Shown here one piece after another: positions 36,052-46,708 of a stretch of DNA of 64,000 bases. How positions within the stretch are numbered: position 1 is the first letter of the stretch; every line of letters starts with the position of its first letter. This DNA comes from Nitrospirota bacterium (GTDB taxonomy: Bacteria > Nitrospirota > Nitrospiria > Nitrospirales > Nitrospiraceae). Where the stretch lies: the NCBI GenBank assembly GCA_018971525.1, contig JAGXAR010000002.1:1-64000 (forward strand). Direction: 5' to 3'. The notes under the pieces were generated by a model, which made no database searches, was not told where the DNA came from, and saw nothing but the letters and a program-made list of their open reading frames with translations. The position numbers and the translations under genes were made by a program.

Positions 36052-36546
36052 ATGTGGGGGCAGGAGAAAAAAGAAGAGACGAATTCAGGCGAGCAGGATG
36101 ACAAAGAGGTCACTAAGGTTGATGCCAGCTCGATTGCCGAAGGGGCTGGGGACGTTAGTGCCTTTGTGGGAAAGGGTGTCGAATTCAAGGGCACTATCTC
36201 CTATAGCGGCACGGTTAGAATTGACGGGTATCTCGATGGAGAAATTCACACTGATGGCGTGCTGTTGATTGGTGAAGATGCTGTCATCCAGGCGAAAATC
36301 ACCGCCGGTACGATTGTGTGTAAAGGAAAGATCACCGGGGATGTCGTCGCGAAAGAGCGCGTCAAGCTCCGGGCTCCGGCCGTGATGAATGGGAGTGTCA
36401 AGGCGCCAATCCTGTCCATGGAAGATGGCGTGCTATTCAACGGTGCACTCGAAATGGCTCACGGAGTCCGCGAGCTCCCTCGGGACGCCTCCCTGCATCC
36501 CGTTGGAATGATCATGCCCCCTGATATCAAGCGAGTCAACGGTTAG
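36052..36546 (+). CDS. Bactofilin
   Basis: About 164 residues from the ATG at 36052, which has a strong GAGGAGG site; an upstream GTG at 36022 is unlikely. After an acidic, Lys/Glu-rich N-terminus comes a bactofilin (DUF583) beta-helix starting FVGKGVEFKGTISYSG and repeating short Gly-containing rungs. Bactofilins polymerise without nucleotide into cytoskeletal filaments that place wall enzymes or, in some bacteria, ParAB. Proximity to parAB is suggestive. Confidence 0.9.
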   Translation: MWGQEKKEETNSGEQDDKEVTKVDASSIAEGAGDVSAFVGKGVEFKGTISYSGTVRIDGYLDGEIHTDGVLLIGEDAVIQAKITAGTIVCKGKITGDVVAKERVKLRAPAVMNGSVKAPILSMEDGVLFNGALEMAHGVRELPRDASLHPVGMIMPPDIKRVNG

Positions 36547-36633
36547 GGGATATTAATATTTAGGTATTTAGCCTGCTCATTCTTTGTGTGGTGACGAGCC
36601 ATGCATGTGTGGGAAGAGATTTAGGAGGCGACC

Positions 36634-37059
36634 ATGTGGGCAATGAAAGCACGGGACCAGCAGGCCGAACAGAACAGCGAGAATTTTACGCTACTGGGGA
36701 AAGGTGTGGACTTCAAGGGCGTCGTGAGTTTTGATGGTACCGTTCGGGTTGATGGACATGTCGAAGGCGAGATTCATACGACTGGGACTTTAATCGTCGG
36801 AGAGCACGCTGTGATTGAGGGCATCGTGTCGGCCGGAGTGCTCATGAATAGCGGCAAGATCAATGGTACCATCACTGCCATTGAGAAGATTCACATCATT
36901 AAGCCCGGTGTCCTTATCGGCGATATCCGGACTCCGGTCATTGCGATCGAAGAAGGCTCTCATTTCCATGGCATGTGTGATATGGGGGCTCATCATTGGG
37001 GCGACGAACGCGCCCCATCGGTCGACGTGCCTCACGGCCTTGTTGTATCCGCTCATTAA
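36634..37059 (+). CDS. Bactofilin, second copy
   Basis: 141 residues from the ATG at 36634 (AGGAGG upstream), paralogous to the preceding gene: GKGVDFKGVVSFDGTVRVDG aligns with the first copy. The C-terminus has an extra His-containing tail (MGAHHWGDER). It lies 87 bp after the first bactofilin, so the two are probably co-expressed and may co-polymerise. Confidence 0.9.
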   Translation: MWAMKARDQQAEQNSENFTLLGKGVDFKGVVSFDGTVRVDGHVEGEIHTTGTLIVGEHAVIEGIVSAGVLMNSGKINGTITAIEKIHIIKPGVLIGDIRTPVIAIEEGSHFHGMCDMGAHHWGDERAPSVDVPHGLVVSAH

Positions 37060-37115
37060 CTGCAGGGGATAGCCCTCTAGCCCTTTTCCTCTCTCCTCAG
37101 TACAATAGCGCCCTT

Positions 37116-38198
37116 ATGGCTCGCCCTACAGTTCTCCTTGGCATGAGCGGTGGAGTCGACAGCTCTGTCGCCGCAGCGCTTCTGGTTCGCCAGGGCTACG
37201 ACGTTCATGGCGTCACGCTTCAGGTCTGGGAACACGAAGACGAATCGGTCGCGGCCTCCAAGCGATGGGAGGAACGCGGGTGCTGCAAGGTCGGCATCGC
37301 CCGGTTTGTCGCGCAGACATTGAAGATCCCACATGAAGTCGTCGACACCAGAGCAACCTTTCGTGCCGGCGTCATCGACGACTTTGTTGCCGGCTATCTC
37401 GAAGGCACAACGCCCAATCCTTGTGTCCGGTGCAATGAGCGAGTCAAACTGCGAAGTCTCATCGATCTGGCGGACGCACGAGGGATCAATTTTGTGGCCA
37501 CAGGCCACTATGTCCGCATTGGCGAATCTGAAGGGTTGTCGACACTCCAGAGGGCAGCCGATACCAAGAAAGATCAAAGCTATTTCCTCTATCGTCTTCG
37601 TCAGTCATGGCTCGCTCGCCTTCTCTTTCCTGTGGGAGGCATGCAGAAGGCGGACGTATGGAAGGAAGCGGAGGCCTTGGGCCTTCCGGTGGACGAATTG
37701 AAGGAAAGCCAGGAAATCTGTTTTGTGAGCCACGGAGATTATCGGACCTTCATCGAGGAGGAAGCGCCTGCCGCCCAGAAACCAGGGGCCTTCGTGGACG
37801 ATGAAGGGCGATATATAGGAGACCATGAGGGGATCGCCTTTTACACGCCCGGCCAACGGAGAGGTCTCGGTATTGCCGCCGGCCGGAGACTCTACGTCCA
37901 ACGGGTTCAGCCTGCTACCAACACCATCGTCCTTGGAACAGAAGAGTCATTGCGCCGCAGTCAGTGTGATGTCGCAGACCTGAATCTGTTCGACCCCTCA
38001 GTGCTCGCTAGATCAACAGAGGTTCATGTTAAGGTCCGGTACGCCACGCCTGCGACTCCGGCGACCCTCCAACCTCTTTCAGCAGGCAACCTTCGCCTTC
38101 GCTTCCATGAGCCGCAACGCGCCTTAAGCCCAGGGCAATCAGCGGTCTTCTATCGAAATGATCAAGTGCTCGGCGGCGGCATCATCCAATCATTTTAG
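37116..38198 (+). CDS. mnmA: tRNA-specific 2-thiouridylase MnmA
   Basis: About 360 residues from the ATG at 37116. It has the PP-loop GMSGGVDSSVAA, the catalytic Cys103 in NPCVRCNE and the second catalytic Cys202 in EICFVSHGDYR. It thiolates U34 of Lys, Glu and Gln tRNAs, the same wobble base that MnmE-MnmG modifies. It lies 56 bp after the second bactofilin, probably as a separate unit before the atp cluster. Confidence 0.94.
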   Translation: MARPTVLLGMSGGVDSSVAAALLVRQGYDVHGVTLQVWEHEDESVAASKRWEERGCCKVGIARFVAQTLKIPHEVVDTRATFRAGVIDDFVAGYLEGTTPNPCVRCNERVKLRSLIDLADARGINFVATGHYVRIGESEGLSTLQRAADTKKDQSYFLYRLRQSWLARLLFPVGGMQKADVWKEAEALGLPVDELKESQEICFVSHGDYRTFIEEEAPAAQKPGAFVDDEGRYIGDHEGIAFYTPGQRRGLGIAAGRRLYVQRVQPATNTIVLGTEESLRRSQCDVADLNLFDPSVLARSTEVHVKVRYATPATPATLQPLSAGNLRLRFHEPQRALSPGQSAVFYRNDQVLGGGIIQSF

Positions 38199-38222
38199 CT
38201 TCCTCATGCGCGCACCATCGTA

Positions 38223-38252
38223 TTGACAGTCCTCATCTGCCAATGCTAACTT
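38223..38252 (+). promoter_or_regulatory. Candidate promoter of the atpHAGDC operon
   Basis: A consensus TTGACA at 38223 and CTAACT or TAACTT at 38246-38252 with 17-18 bp between them, about 75 bp before the chosen atpH start. The -10 box is weak. Confidence 0.4.
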
Positions 38253-38325
38253 GGCGCGCCGCTTTTCGTGCGAGCGCACGAAGGCTTCTCTCTTTGTCAA
38301 AAAAAAGAATGAATGGATCAGTAGA

Positions 38326-38865
38326 GTGATTAAGACAGTAGTTGCACGACGTTACGCACAGGCGCTCTTTGAGCTACTCGACGCATCCACCATTGAAACC
38401 ACCCGCGGTGCCTTAACGGGGTTGGGTCAAGCGATCAAGGAATCGGTCGCGTTGCGACACGTCGTGGCCTCGCCGGCCTTTGGCGCCGAAGACAAGATTG
38501 CCGTCCTCGCAGAACTCGGTTCACGTCTGGGTTGTCCTTCCGTCGGAAGAACCTTTCTCGGACAGTTGGTGAAGAAGAATCGCGTCGGCTTTCTTCCTGA
38601 AATCGCCGAGGCCTTCGCGAAACTTGCCGATGCCTCGAAAGGCACCCAGCAAATCACCGTGTCCTCCGCTGCGGCCTTGCCCCCGGCTGAACAAGATCGA
38701 ATCAGCACTCGCTTGCGCGAAATGCTCAAGCGCCAAGTGGACGTGACCTTTGACACGGATGCACGCCATCTCGCCGGCGTGCAGATCCATCTCGGCAGTA
38801 CGGTGGTCGATAGCACCGTCCGTGGGAGGTTACAAGCGATGCAGAGTCTGTTGACGAAGGAGTAG
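38326..38865 (+). CDS. atpH: ATP synthase F1 subunit delta
   Basis: About 179 residues from GTG 38326, the usual delta length; the open frame extends to 38251 but the conserved start is [15 protein letters not shown]. The C-terminal [22 protein letters not shown] segment is characteristic. Delta links the F1 head to the peripheral stalk. It is the first gene of an F1-only cluster. Confidence 0.9.
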   Translation: MIKTVVARRYAQALFELLDASTIETTRGALTGLGQAIKESVALRHVVASPAFGAEDKIAVLAELGSRLGCPSVGRTFLGQLVKKNRVGFLPEIAEAFAKLADASKGTQQITVSSAAALPPAEQDRISTRLREMLKRQVDVTFDTDARHLAGVQIHLGSTVVDSTVRGRLQAMQSLLTKE

Positions 38866-38867
38866 CC

Positions 38868-40385
38868 ATGCAGATCAAGGCAGAAGAAATCAGTTCTATT
38901 ATCAAAGAAAAGATCAAAGGTTTCGACAAACAGGTCGATGTCAAGGAGACCGGCTCAGTCATCCAGGTCGGAGACGGGATTGCTAAGGTCTATGGTCTCG
39001 ACGGCGCCATGGCCGGCGAAATGCTCGAATTCCCTGGAGGGCTCTACGGGATCGCGCTGAATCTCGAAGAAGACAACGTCGGCGCCGTGCTCATGGGCGA
39101 TGACGTCGGCGTCAAGGAAGGTGATCCAGTCAAGCGAACGGGACGCATTGCAGAAGTTCCCGTCGGCGAAGCCTTGATCGGTCGCGTGGTCAACGCGATT
39201 GGCCAGCCCATAGATGGCAAGGGTCCGATCAAGTCGACGCTCTCGTCCCGCATCGAAGTGGTTGCCCCCGGGGTGAATACACGTCAGTCGGTGCGTGAAC
39301 CCTTGCAAACGGGTATCAAGGCCATCGACGCCATGATCCCCATCGGCCGCGGACAGCGTGAGTTGATCATCGGCGACCGGCAGACCGGCAAGACCGCCAT
39401 TGCCGTCGATACGATTATCAATCAAAAGGGTCTCAACGTCTTTTGTATCTATGTCGCTATCGGCCAGAAGCGTTCAACTGTGGCACGCGTCGTAAAGACT
39501 CTCGAAGAGAACCACGCGATGGATTACAGCATCGTGGTGGCGGCCACCGCGAGCGATGCGGCGCCCATGCAGTACCTGGCGCCCTTCTCCGGTGCCGCCA
39601 TCGGCGAGTACTTCCGGGATAACGGCAAACATGCGTTGATCGTCTATGACGACCTCTCGAAGCACGCCGTGGCCTATCGTCAGTTGTCTTTATTGCTTCG
39701 TCGTCCGCCGGGCCGCGAAGCCTATCCGGGCGACGTATTCTATCTGCATTCCCGGTTGTTGGAGCGCGCGGCCAAGCTCAGCGATAACCTCGGCGGGGGA
39801 AGCCTCACCGCACTGCCGATCATTGAAACCCAAGCAGGTGACGTGTCCGCCTACATTCCGACCAACGTCATTTCGATCACCGACGGGCAGATCTATCTCG
39901 GCAGCGATCTGTTCTACTCCGGTATTCGTCCCGCGATTAACGTCGGTCTGTCGGTCTCCCGCGTCGGAGGTTCGGCTCAGATCAAGACGATGAAGCAGGT
40001 GGCCGGCACCCTTCGGCTCGACCTTGCGCAGTACCGCGAAATGGCCGCGTTCTCGCAGTTCGGCAGCGAACTCGACAAAGCGACGCAGATGCAGCTCGCG
40101 CGCGGCGTTCGGATGGTGGAGTTGCTCAAGCAGGGGCAGTACAAACCGATGCCGGTCGCCGATCAAGTGCTGTCGATTTACGCCGGCGTCAACGGATACC
40201 TGGACGATGTGCCAGTTGATAAAGTGCAACAGTTTGAAGCCGACCTGCTGCACTACGTACAGCAGCACCATCCCGAATTGAAGAAGGAAATTGCGAGCAT
40301 CGGGAAAATCGACGACAAGGTCGGTGGCAGACTAAAAGAGATCGTCGCGACCTTTAAACAGAAGATGGGGTACGGCGCCAAGTAG
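38868..40385 (+). CDS. atpA: ATP synthase F1 subunit alpha
   Basis: 505 residues with Walker A GDRQTGKT (169-176) and the alpha-type [10 protein letters not shown] region. The noncatalytic nucleotide-binding subunit of F1. The ATG at 38868 follows AAGGAG located in the atpH stop region. Confidence 0.97.
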   Translation: MQIKAEEISSIIKEKIKGFDKQVDVKETGSVIQVGDGIAKVYGLDGAMAGEMLEFPGGLYGIALNLEEDNVGAVLMGDDVGVKEGDPVKRTGRIAEVPVGEALIGRVVNAIGQPIDGKGPIKSTLSSRIEVVAPGVNTRQSVREPLQTGIKAIDAMIPIGRGQRELIIGDRQTGKTAIAVDTIINQKGLNVFCIYVAIGQKRSTVARVVKTLEENHAMDYSIVVAATASDAAPMQYLAPFSGAAIGEYFRDNGKHALIVYDDLSKHAVAYRQLSLLLRRPPGREAYPGDVFYLHSRLLERAAKLSDNLGGGSLTALPIIETQAGDVSAYIPTNVISITDGQIYLGSDLFYSGIRPAINVGLSVSRVGGSAQIKTMKQVAGTLRLDLAQYREMAAFSQFGSELDKATQMQLARGVRMVELLKQGQYKPMPVADQVLSIYAGVNGYLDDVPVDKVQQFEADLLHYVQQHHPELKKEIASIGKIDDKVGGRLKEIVATFKQKMGYGAK

Positions 40386-40444
40386 CCGTCAGCCTGTCGC
40401 TGTCAGCATCTCGCTGAAGGCTGATTGCTGAAAGTTAAGAAATC

Positions 40445-41323
40445 ATGCCGAGTCTTCAATCACTACGTCGTAAAATTGCGGCGTTTAAAAATACACAAAA
40501 GATTACCAAGGCCATGAAGATGGTGGCCGCGGCGAAGCTGAAACGGTCGCAGGACCGCATTCTGGCGGCGCGGCCCTATGCCATTAAGATGCGGGGCGTG
40601 CTCAGCAACCTGAGCCAGCGCGTGAATCGGTCTTCGCATCCCCTGTTGCAAAAGCGCGAAGGGAAGAGGGTCGAAGTCCTCGTCGTCACGAGCGATCGCG
40701 GGCTGTGCGGCGGGTTCAACGGCAATATCGTGCGAAAGAGCACAGAGTTTGTGCGGCAATGCGAAGCCCAGGGGTTACAGGTCAATTTGAGCATCGTGGG
40801 GCGCAAAGGCCGCGACTATTTTCGCCGCCGTACCTGGCCGATCAGGCAAGAGTGGACCGGCATCTTCGATAAGCTCACGTTCGAACATGCCATCGATATC
40901 GGCGGGGACCTGACCGACCACTTCGTCAAGGGCACGTTCGACGAACTCTACATTGTCTATAACGAGTTCAAGTCAGCCATTCAACAGCGTGTGATCGTGG
41001 AGAAGCTGTTCCCCGTCGATGCCGCAGCCGAGTTCGGGACGGCGCAGGCGGAAGGCACGACCGGCGGCAGCTACCTCTATGAACCGGACGAAGCTGAACT
41101 CTTGAACGTATTCATTCCGAAACATTTTCAGACGCAGACGTTTCGTATTCTGCTTGAATCAGCCGCGGCGGAGCATGGGGCCAGGATGGCGGCGATGGAC
41201 GGAGCGACGCGGAACGCAGGACAACTGATCAAAAAAGTGACCTTGCATTACAACAAGACCCGCCAGACCGCCATTACCAAAGAACTGATGGACATCGTGG
41301 GCGGTGCTGAAGCATTGAAATAG
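40445..41323 (+). CDS. atpG: ATP synthase F1 subunit gamma
   Basis: 292 residues with the N-terminal helix (LRRKIAAFKNTQKITKAMKM) and C-terminal helix (ITKELMDIVGGAEAL) that form the rotating coiled coil, plus the SDRGLCGGFN motif. It rotates inside the alpha3-beta3 head. Confidence 0.96.
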   Translation: MPSLQSLRRKIAAFKNTQKITKAMKMVAAAKLKRSQDRILAARPYAIKMRGVLSNLSQRVNRSSHPLLQKREGKRVEVLVVTSDRGLCGGFNGNIVRKSTEFVRQCEAQGLQVNLSIVGRKGRDYFRRRTWPIRQEWTGIFDKLTFEHAIDIGGDLTDHFVKGTFDELYIVYNEFKSAIQQRVIVEKLFPVDAAAEFGTAQAEGTTGGSYLYEPDEAELLNVFIPKHFQTQTFRILLESAAAEHGARMAAMDGATRNAGQLIKKVTLHYNKTRQTAITKELMDIVGGAEALK

Positions 41324-41347
41324 TCCGCCACGTTGAAGAAGGAGTGA

Positions 41348-42793
<1,446 letters not shown>

Positions 42794-42797
42794 GCAG

Positions 42798-42880
42798 GCG
42801 AGCGCTCTTGTGCTCGCAGACCGCGCACGATGAAACGGCGTTCGGTCGATGCGCGCAGCACTGAGCATCCGGCATGCTCA
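42798..42880. repeat. Two hairpins between atpD and atpC
   Basis: GCGAGC/GCTCGC pairs at 42798-42817, and TGAGCAT/ATGCTCA pairs across CCGGC at 42862-42880. They fill the 115-bp gap before atpC, the only long gap in the cluster. No T-run follows, so they may adjust RNA stability or partly terminate transcription to lower epsilon output. Confidence 0.45.
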
Positions 42881-42908
42881 TACCTTTTGATGAGCACGTA
42901 GGAGAGAT

Positions 42909-43328
42909 ATGGCGGGAAAGTTATTGTTAGAGGTTGTGACGCCGGAGAAGTTGCTATTGAGCCAGCAGGTGGATGAGGTCATTGCGCCAGGCTCAGAGGG
43001 TGAGTTCGGCGTGTTGCCTGGACACTGTCATTTCCTTTCTACGTTGCGTATCGGAGAGCTTCGCTATCGCGTTGCGGATCAGACCAAGCACATGGCGATC
43101 CTCTGGGGCTATGCGGAAGTCACACCGACCAAAGTGACGATCATGGCCGAGATCGCCGAGAAGGCCGAAGACATTGATGTGGAGCGTGCTCAGGCTGCGT
43201 TCGAAAAGGCCGAGCAGCGACTCAAGGCTGGTGGCCTGCCATCTGAAGTTAAGGAAGCCGAAATAAGTCTCGAAAAAGCCCGCCTCCGAAAGAAGATCGC
43301 CGACCGCGCTCGCAAGACCGGCCACTGA
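42909..43328 (+). CDS. atpC: ATP synthase F1 subunit epsilon
   Basis: 139 residues with the N-terminal beta sandwich (VTPEKLLLSQQVDEVIAPG, then GEFGVLPGH) and a C-terminal two-helix domain rich in Lys and Glu. It regulates rotation and ATP hydrolysis. The ATG at 42909 follows GGAGAG. It ends the cluster; the F0 genes atpB, atpE and atpF must lie elsewhere. Confidence 0.95.
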   Translation: MAGKLLLEVVTPEKLLLSQQVDEVIAPGSEGEFGVLPGHCHFLSTLRIGELRYRVADQTKHMAILWGYAEVTPTKVTIMAEIAEKAEDIDVERAQAAFEKAEQRLKAGGLPSEVKEAEISLEKARLRKKIADRARKTGH

Positions 43329-43367
43329 CATCCCTCTCAGATAATTCAAATATGACAAATAGCTCGC

Positions 43368-43577
43368 TTGGCGACTGACGGAAATGTGGTGGCAGCCTGG
43401 CCAATCCCCTGTGCTCGCGCAATGCGCGGCGCGCCGATGATCGAACTATTACTCAAGCATGGAGCTGACCACCGGGCAAAGATCATCGTGGATCACTACA
43501 TTACCCCGCGAGAAGACGCAGAAACATTCGGTCGCCTGAGAGTTGTGGAGGCTCTATACAAGGTCACAGCTCAATGA
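43368..43577 (+). pseudogene. Ankyrin-repeat-like remnant
   Basis: A 69-codon open frame with no good start (TTG only) and no ribosome-binding site. Its middle (GAPMIELLLKHGADHRAK, then a TP) fits one ankyrin repeat. I read it as the tail of a broken ankyrin gene between atpC and the heme protein gene, though a real small gene is possible. Confidence 0.4.
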
Positions 43578-43587
43578 GAGGTCACTG

Positions 43588-44163
43588 CTATTGCCGCAGG
43601 GGGATTTCAATCACGAGCCCACCCATTACCTCGTTCATCTTGAAATCTTTCTTCGGGCTGCGCGGATGTGTGTTGTGGCAACCGACGCAGGATTGGCTCA
43701 CGGCCAGGTCAGCGTAGATGGCCTGGAAATAGGTCTGGTCGCCGATCTTGACCGTACTGGTGGCAGACCGTTCTGGATGTTCCCGGACAGCATCCAGCCC
43801 CTTCTTTTCTGACTCATCGTCCGGGCCATTCTGAGGATTGATCGGCCACAAACTGATCAGCCGGTAGCGGACCTTCGTTCCCGTTTTCGAGGCCAGGTCG
43901 CTTGCCTCCGCGAGGAACTGAGCCGGTAACGGCAAGGTCTTCTTCTTCGCGCGCCAATTCTCTGCCGCCGGGGCTCCGCCCTGCTTCTGCATGCGCTCGA
44001 CGACATGAATGGTATAGAAAGTGCGGTCGGCTTCAATGACAGCATGGATGTAATCCGCAACCGTTTCCGGGGGAATGCCCGGCAGGTCTGCTGCGCGCCC
44101 AGCCATCGTGAACGAGGAAAGTACCATCACCGACATCACAGTCAGGCTAACTGTCCATCTCAT
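43588..44163 (-). CDS. Tll0287-like (DUF3365) periplasmic c-type heme protein
   Basis: 191 residues with a signal peptide cleaved near residue 25 (AGRAAD). Conserved segments of the DUF3365/Tll0287 sensor-like domain are present, and one heme c motif CVGCH lies near residue 157, followed by NTHPRSPKKDF. The family has a PAS-like fold with a covalently bound heme and is thought to sense redox state or gases. Here there is no attached signalling domain. Confidence 0.87.
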   Translation of the reverse strand: MRWTVSLTVMSVMVLSSFTMAGRAADLPGIPPETVADYIHAVIEADRTFYTIHVVERMQKQGGAPAAENWRAKKKTLPLPAQFLAEASDLASKTGTKVRYRLISLWPINPQNGPDDESEKKGLDAVREHPERSATSTVKIGDQTYFQAIYADLAVSQSCVGCHNTHPRSPKKDFKMNEVMGGLVIEIPLRQ

Positions 44164-44339
44164 GGTTTTGCCTCCTTGTTCGGCGTCGGACCAGCCTCGC
44201 AGTTGTCAGCTTAGCCCGAATCGAATGAAGAGGCAAACGGATCGGCATGCCGGGTGGTGACCTGGCGGGCCTCCCGATTGCATTTGAGCCTCGCGCTGCA
44301 GTAGCGTGGCCTGCACATACAGGTGAGGGCGATTAGTCT

Positions 44340-45305
44340 ATGGTGACCGAGTTTGTCGTGACGGCGGGTGAATTGCCGAAACGGCTGGATATCTTTCTGG
44401 TCAATCGTGAGCCCAAGTTATCGCGATCAGCTTTGCAACGGTTGATCGGGCAAGGGCGTGTGCGGATCAACGGTCAGGTCGTCAAGCCCAGTCAAAAGAT
44501 CAAACCTGGCGACACGATCGCCTTTGACATTCCGAAAGCAGAGCCGCTCGATCTCAAAGGCGAGTCGATTCCACTCGAGATCCTCTATGAGGACGACGTG
44601 TTGCTGCTCTTAAATAAGCCAGCCGGCCTGGTGGTCCATCCTGCACCGGGTCATTGGGCGGGCACGCTGGTGAACGCTCTACTCCATCATTTTCAGACAT
44701 CCGGCGGCACAGTATCGACGATTGGTGGGAAAGAACGGCCAGGGTTGGTCCATCGGCTGGACAAGGATACTTCTGGCGTTATGGTGATCGCCAAGACAGA
44801 CGAGGCCCATCGTGCTCTTTCAGCTCAATTCAAACATCACACGATCACGCGGGTGTACGAGGCTCTTATCTCAGGCGTCCCCAAAAAGGGACATGGGTTG
44901 ATCGAGTTGGCGATTGGCCGTGACAGGAAGGAACGGAAAAAGTTCTCTGCCCACACGGCAAGACCCAAGGAATCCGTGACGGAATATAAGGTCGACCATC
45001 GCTTCGGAAAAGTGGCCGCCCATGTGCTCTTATACCCACGCACAGGCCGGACTCACCAACTCCGCGTCCATCTGGCATCACTGGGCCATCCTATTCTGGG
45101 AGATCAGACCTATGGAGGGAGGAAGGTCTGCGCGGTTGAGGGCGTCGAGATTCCCCGCGTGATGTTGCATGCGAGGACACTCGGATTCCATCACCCCTCC
45201 ACCGGTGAGTTTCAGGAGTATACAAAGCCCCTCCCGTCCGATATGGAGCAGGTGGTTCAGGCCCTCAATAGTCTCATGCCTCCTCACGGTGCTCGAAAAT
45301 CTTGA
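44340..45305 (+). CDS. rluD: Pseudouridine synthase, RluA/RluD family
   Basis: 321 residues: an N-terminal S4 RNA-binding domain (residues 10-70, with SRSALQRLIGQGRVRING) and a catalytic domain with GLVHRLDKDTSG containing the catalytic Asp. It converts specific uridines of 23S rRNA to pseudouridine; RluD is the closest family name, but the exact target cannot be read from sequence. The ATG at 44340 is preceded by a GGTGAGGG site. Confidence 0.88.
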   Translation: MVTEFVVTAGELPKRLDIFLVNREPKLSRSALQRLIGQGRVRINGQVVKPSQKIKPGDTIAFDIPKAEPLDLKGESIPLEILYEDDVLLLLNKPAGLVVHPAPGHWAGTLVNALLHHFQTSGGTVSTIGGKERPGLVHRLDKDTSGVMVIAKTDEAHRALSAQFKHHTITRVYEALISGVPKKGHGLIELAIGRDRKERKKFSAHTARPKESVTEYKVDHRFGKVAAHVLLYPRTGRTHQLRVHLASLGHPILGDQTYGGRKVCAVEGVEIPRVMLHARTLGFHHPSTGEFQEYTKPLPSDMEQVVQALNSLMPPHGARKS

Positions 45306-45353
45306 CAGGCCCCGCAACTTGGCGTAAGCAATGCCCCCTCGAAGGATAAGCTC

Positions 45354-45776
45354 ATGCAAACTGGAGATGTGCTGGACGCGATTGGTGGATTGGTTGCTCA
45401 GCTGAAGATTTATGCCGCCAAATTACCGCCGATTGTTCATCTGTCGACGGTGCCGACTGGTGTGAAGCCCAAGTTTGAGGCGGTCGAGGAGTATGAGGAG
45501 ATCGTCTCTCGTTTCAGGAGCCAGAGCGCCGGGACTCCCTATAAAGGCTTGAACGAATTATTTGTAGAATCGCTGGAAGCCTTCGAGGTTGGTCGATTGC
45601 TCGGCTCCGTCCAGCCGCTCCTCTCGGCGCTCGATCATCTGGAACGGATGCAGCGAGATAAAGAAATCGAAATCGGACGGATCGATGAGAAGCGCACAGG
45701 CGAGTATCGATCCGCTTTGAATAAGATTCTGCCTGGCAACAAGCCGGAACTGGACGGCGCAGGACGGGGGCTTTAA
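45354..45776 (+). CDS. Hypothetical protein
   Basis: A 140-residue soluble protein, Glu/Lys-rich and predicted mainly helical, starting at ATG 45354 after AAGGATAAG. It has no signal peptide, membrane helix or motif that I recognise. It lies 48 bp after the pseudouridine synthase gene in the same direction, so co-transcription is likely. Confidence 0.7.
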   Translation: MQTGDVLDAIGGLVAQLKIYAAKLPPIVHLSTVPTGVKPKFEAVEEYEEIVSRFRSQSAGTPYKGLNELFVESLEAFEVGRLLGSVQPLLSALDHLERMQRDKEIEIGRIDEKRTGEYRSALNKILPGNKPELDGAGRGL

Positions 45777-45859
45777 CCGAGTGCCGGTGTGTCTGGTTTT
45801 TGGTTTGTTTGGATGAGCCAATGCTCCAGGCACAACGTACGAACCAGGCGAACGGAATC

Positions 45860-46039
45860 TTAGTGGCCCATCTTTGGCCCTGCCGCATTTGCTCCCTGCG
45901 AGACAAGCGTGAAGCGAACCGTTGACCCACAGTGAGGGCACTTGGCTCGAACGGTCGCCTCATCAAGGAGTTCATACTGGTCCTCTGTGAGCCACATGAG
46001 TTGAAAGCACTTGGGACAGCTACGGACTTGCGTTGTCAT
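45860..46039 (-). CDS. Small zinc-ribbon protein
   Basis: 59 residues from the ATG at 46039 (GAGGAAC upstream), with two CxxC pairs (CPKC at residues 8-11 and CPHC near 35) that should bind one zinc ion. Function unknown. It is divergent from the GNAT gene across 62 bp. Confidence 0.75.
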   Translation of the reverse strand: MTTQVRSCPKCFQLMWLTEDQYELLDEATVRAKCPHCGSTVRFTLVSQGANAAGPKMGH

Positions 46040-46101
46040 GATGTTCCTCGTACACTCCGCGTGATTTTGGTTGCTGTAACTGGGAGATAATCTAGTACAA
46101 G

Positions 46102-46524
46102 ATGCCTCCAACCCTCAAGCCCGCCATCACCTTCGCCGAGAAGAAGGACCTAGACCCCGCCAAGCTCGTCCGGCTCTACCAGCAAGCGCCTTGGGCTAAA
46201 GGACGGACCCTTGAGGATGCACGTGAGATGTTGCGCCACACCGACGTGGCCGTGACGGCCTGGGACGGTGATGTGCTGATTGGATTTGGACGGGTATTAA
46301 CTGACTATGTCTATCGAGCGACCATCTGGGATGTGATTGTCGATAAGGCCTACCAAGGCCATGGCGTAGGCACCGATATCGTACAACGCATCTTGAGCCA
46401 CCCTCGCCTCAAGAAAGTCGAACTCTTCTGGCTCTGCACCCGCATGCCTGGGTTTTATGAAAAGCTCGGCTTTAGTTCGAAGGAACAGACCGGAATGGTG
46501 TGGAGCCGCAGCAAGCAGAGTTGA
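46102..46524 (+). CDS. GNAT-family N-acetyltransferase
   Basis: 140 residues with the GNAT acetyl-CoA motif in VIVDKAYQGHGVGTDIVQRIL (the Q/RxxGxG/A loop) and a C-terminal GFYEKLGF segment. Substrate unknown. Confidence 0.9.
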   Translation: MPPTLKPAITFAEKKDLDPAKLVRLYQQAPWAKGRTLEDAREMLRHTDVAVTAWDGDVLIGFGRVLTDYVYRATIWDVIVDKAYQGHGVGTDIVQRILSHPRLKKVELFWLCTRMPGFYEKLGFSSKEQTGMVWSRSKQS

Positions 46525-46646
46525 CTAGAATAGTCCGGTTCACGATTCAACCTCTTTCTCCAACCTGAAGACAGTCCAGTCGCGAGAGAAGACTTCAAAG
46601 AGCTCCTCAATCTGTTGTCGTTGTCTTAAGACGCCCGCGCAAAAGA

Positions 46647-46683
46647 AAGGCAGGACGTCCGTAGTCATCGGACATCCTGCCTT
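46647..46683. terminator. Bidirectional terminator hairpin
   Basis: AAGGCAGGA-GTCCG pairs with CGGAC-TCCTGCCTT in a 15-bp stem with one mismatch and a 7-base loop. On the minus strand it is followed by TTTCTTTT, 25 bp after the barrel-protein stop; on the plus strand it follows the GNAT gene. Confidence 0.8.
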
Positions 46684-46708
46684 GTTGTGGAGGAGTATAT
46701 CGTAATGG

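Noticed and set aside
45302-45330. TTGACA box before the hypothetical gene at 45354
   Set aside because: No acceptable -10 box at 16-18 bp spacing; the gene is more likely co-transcribed with the pseudouridine synthase gene.
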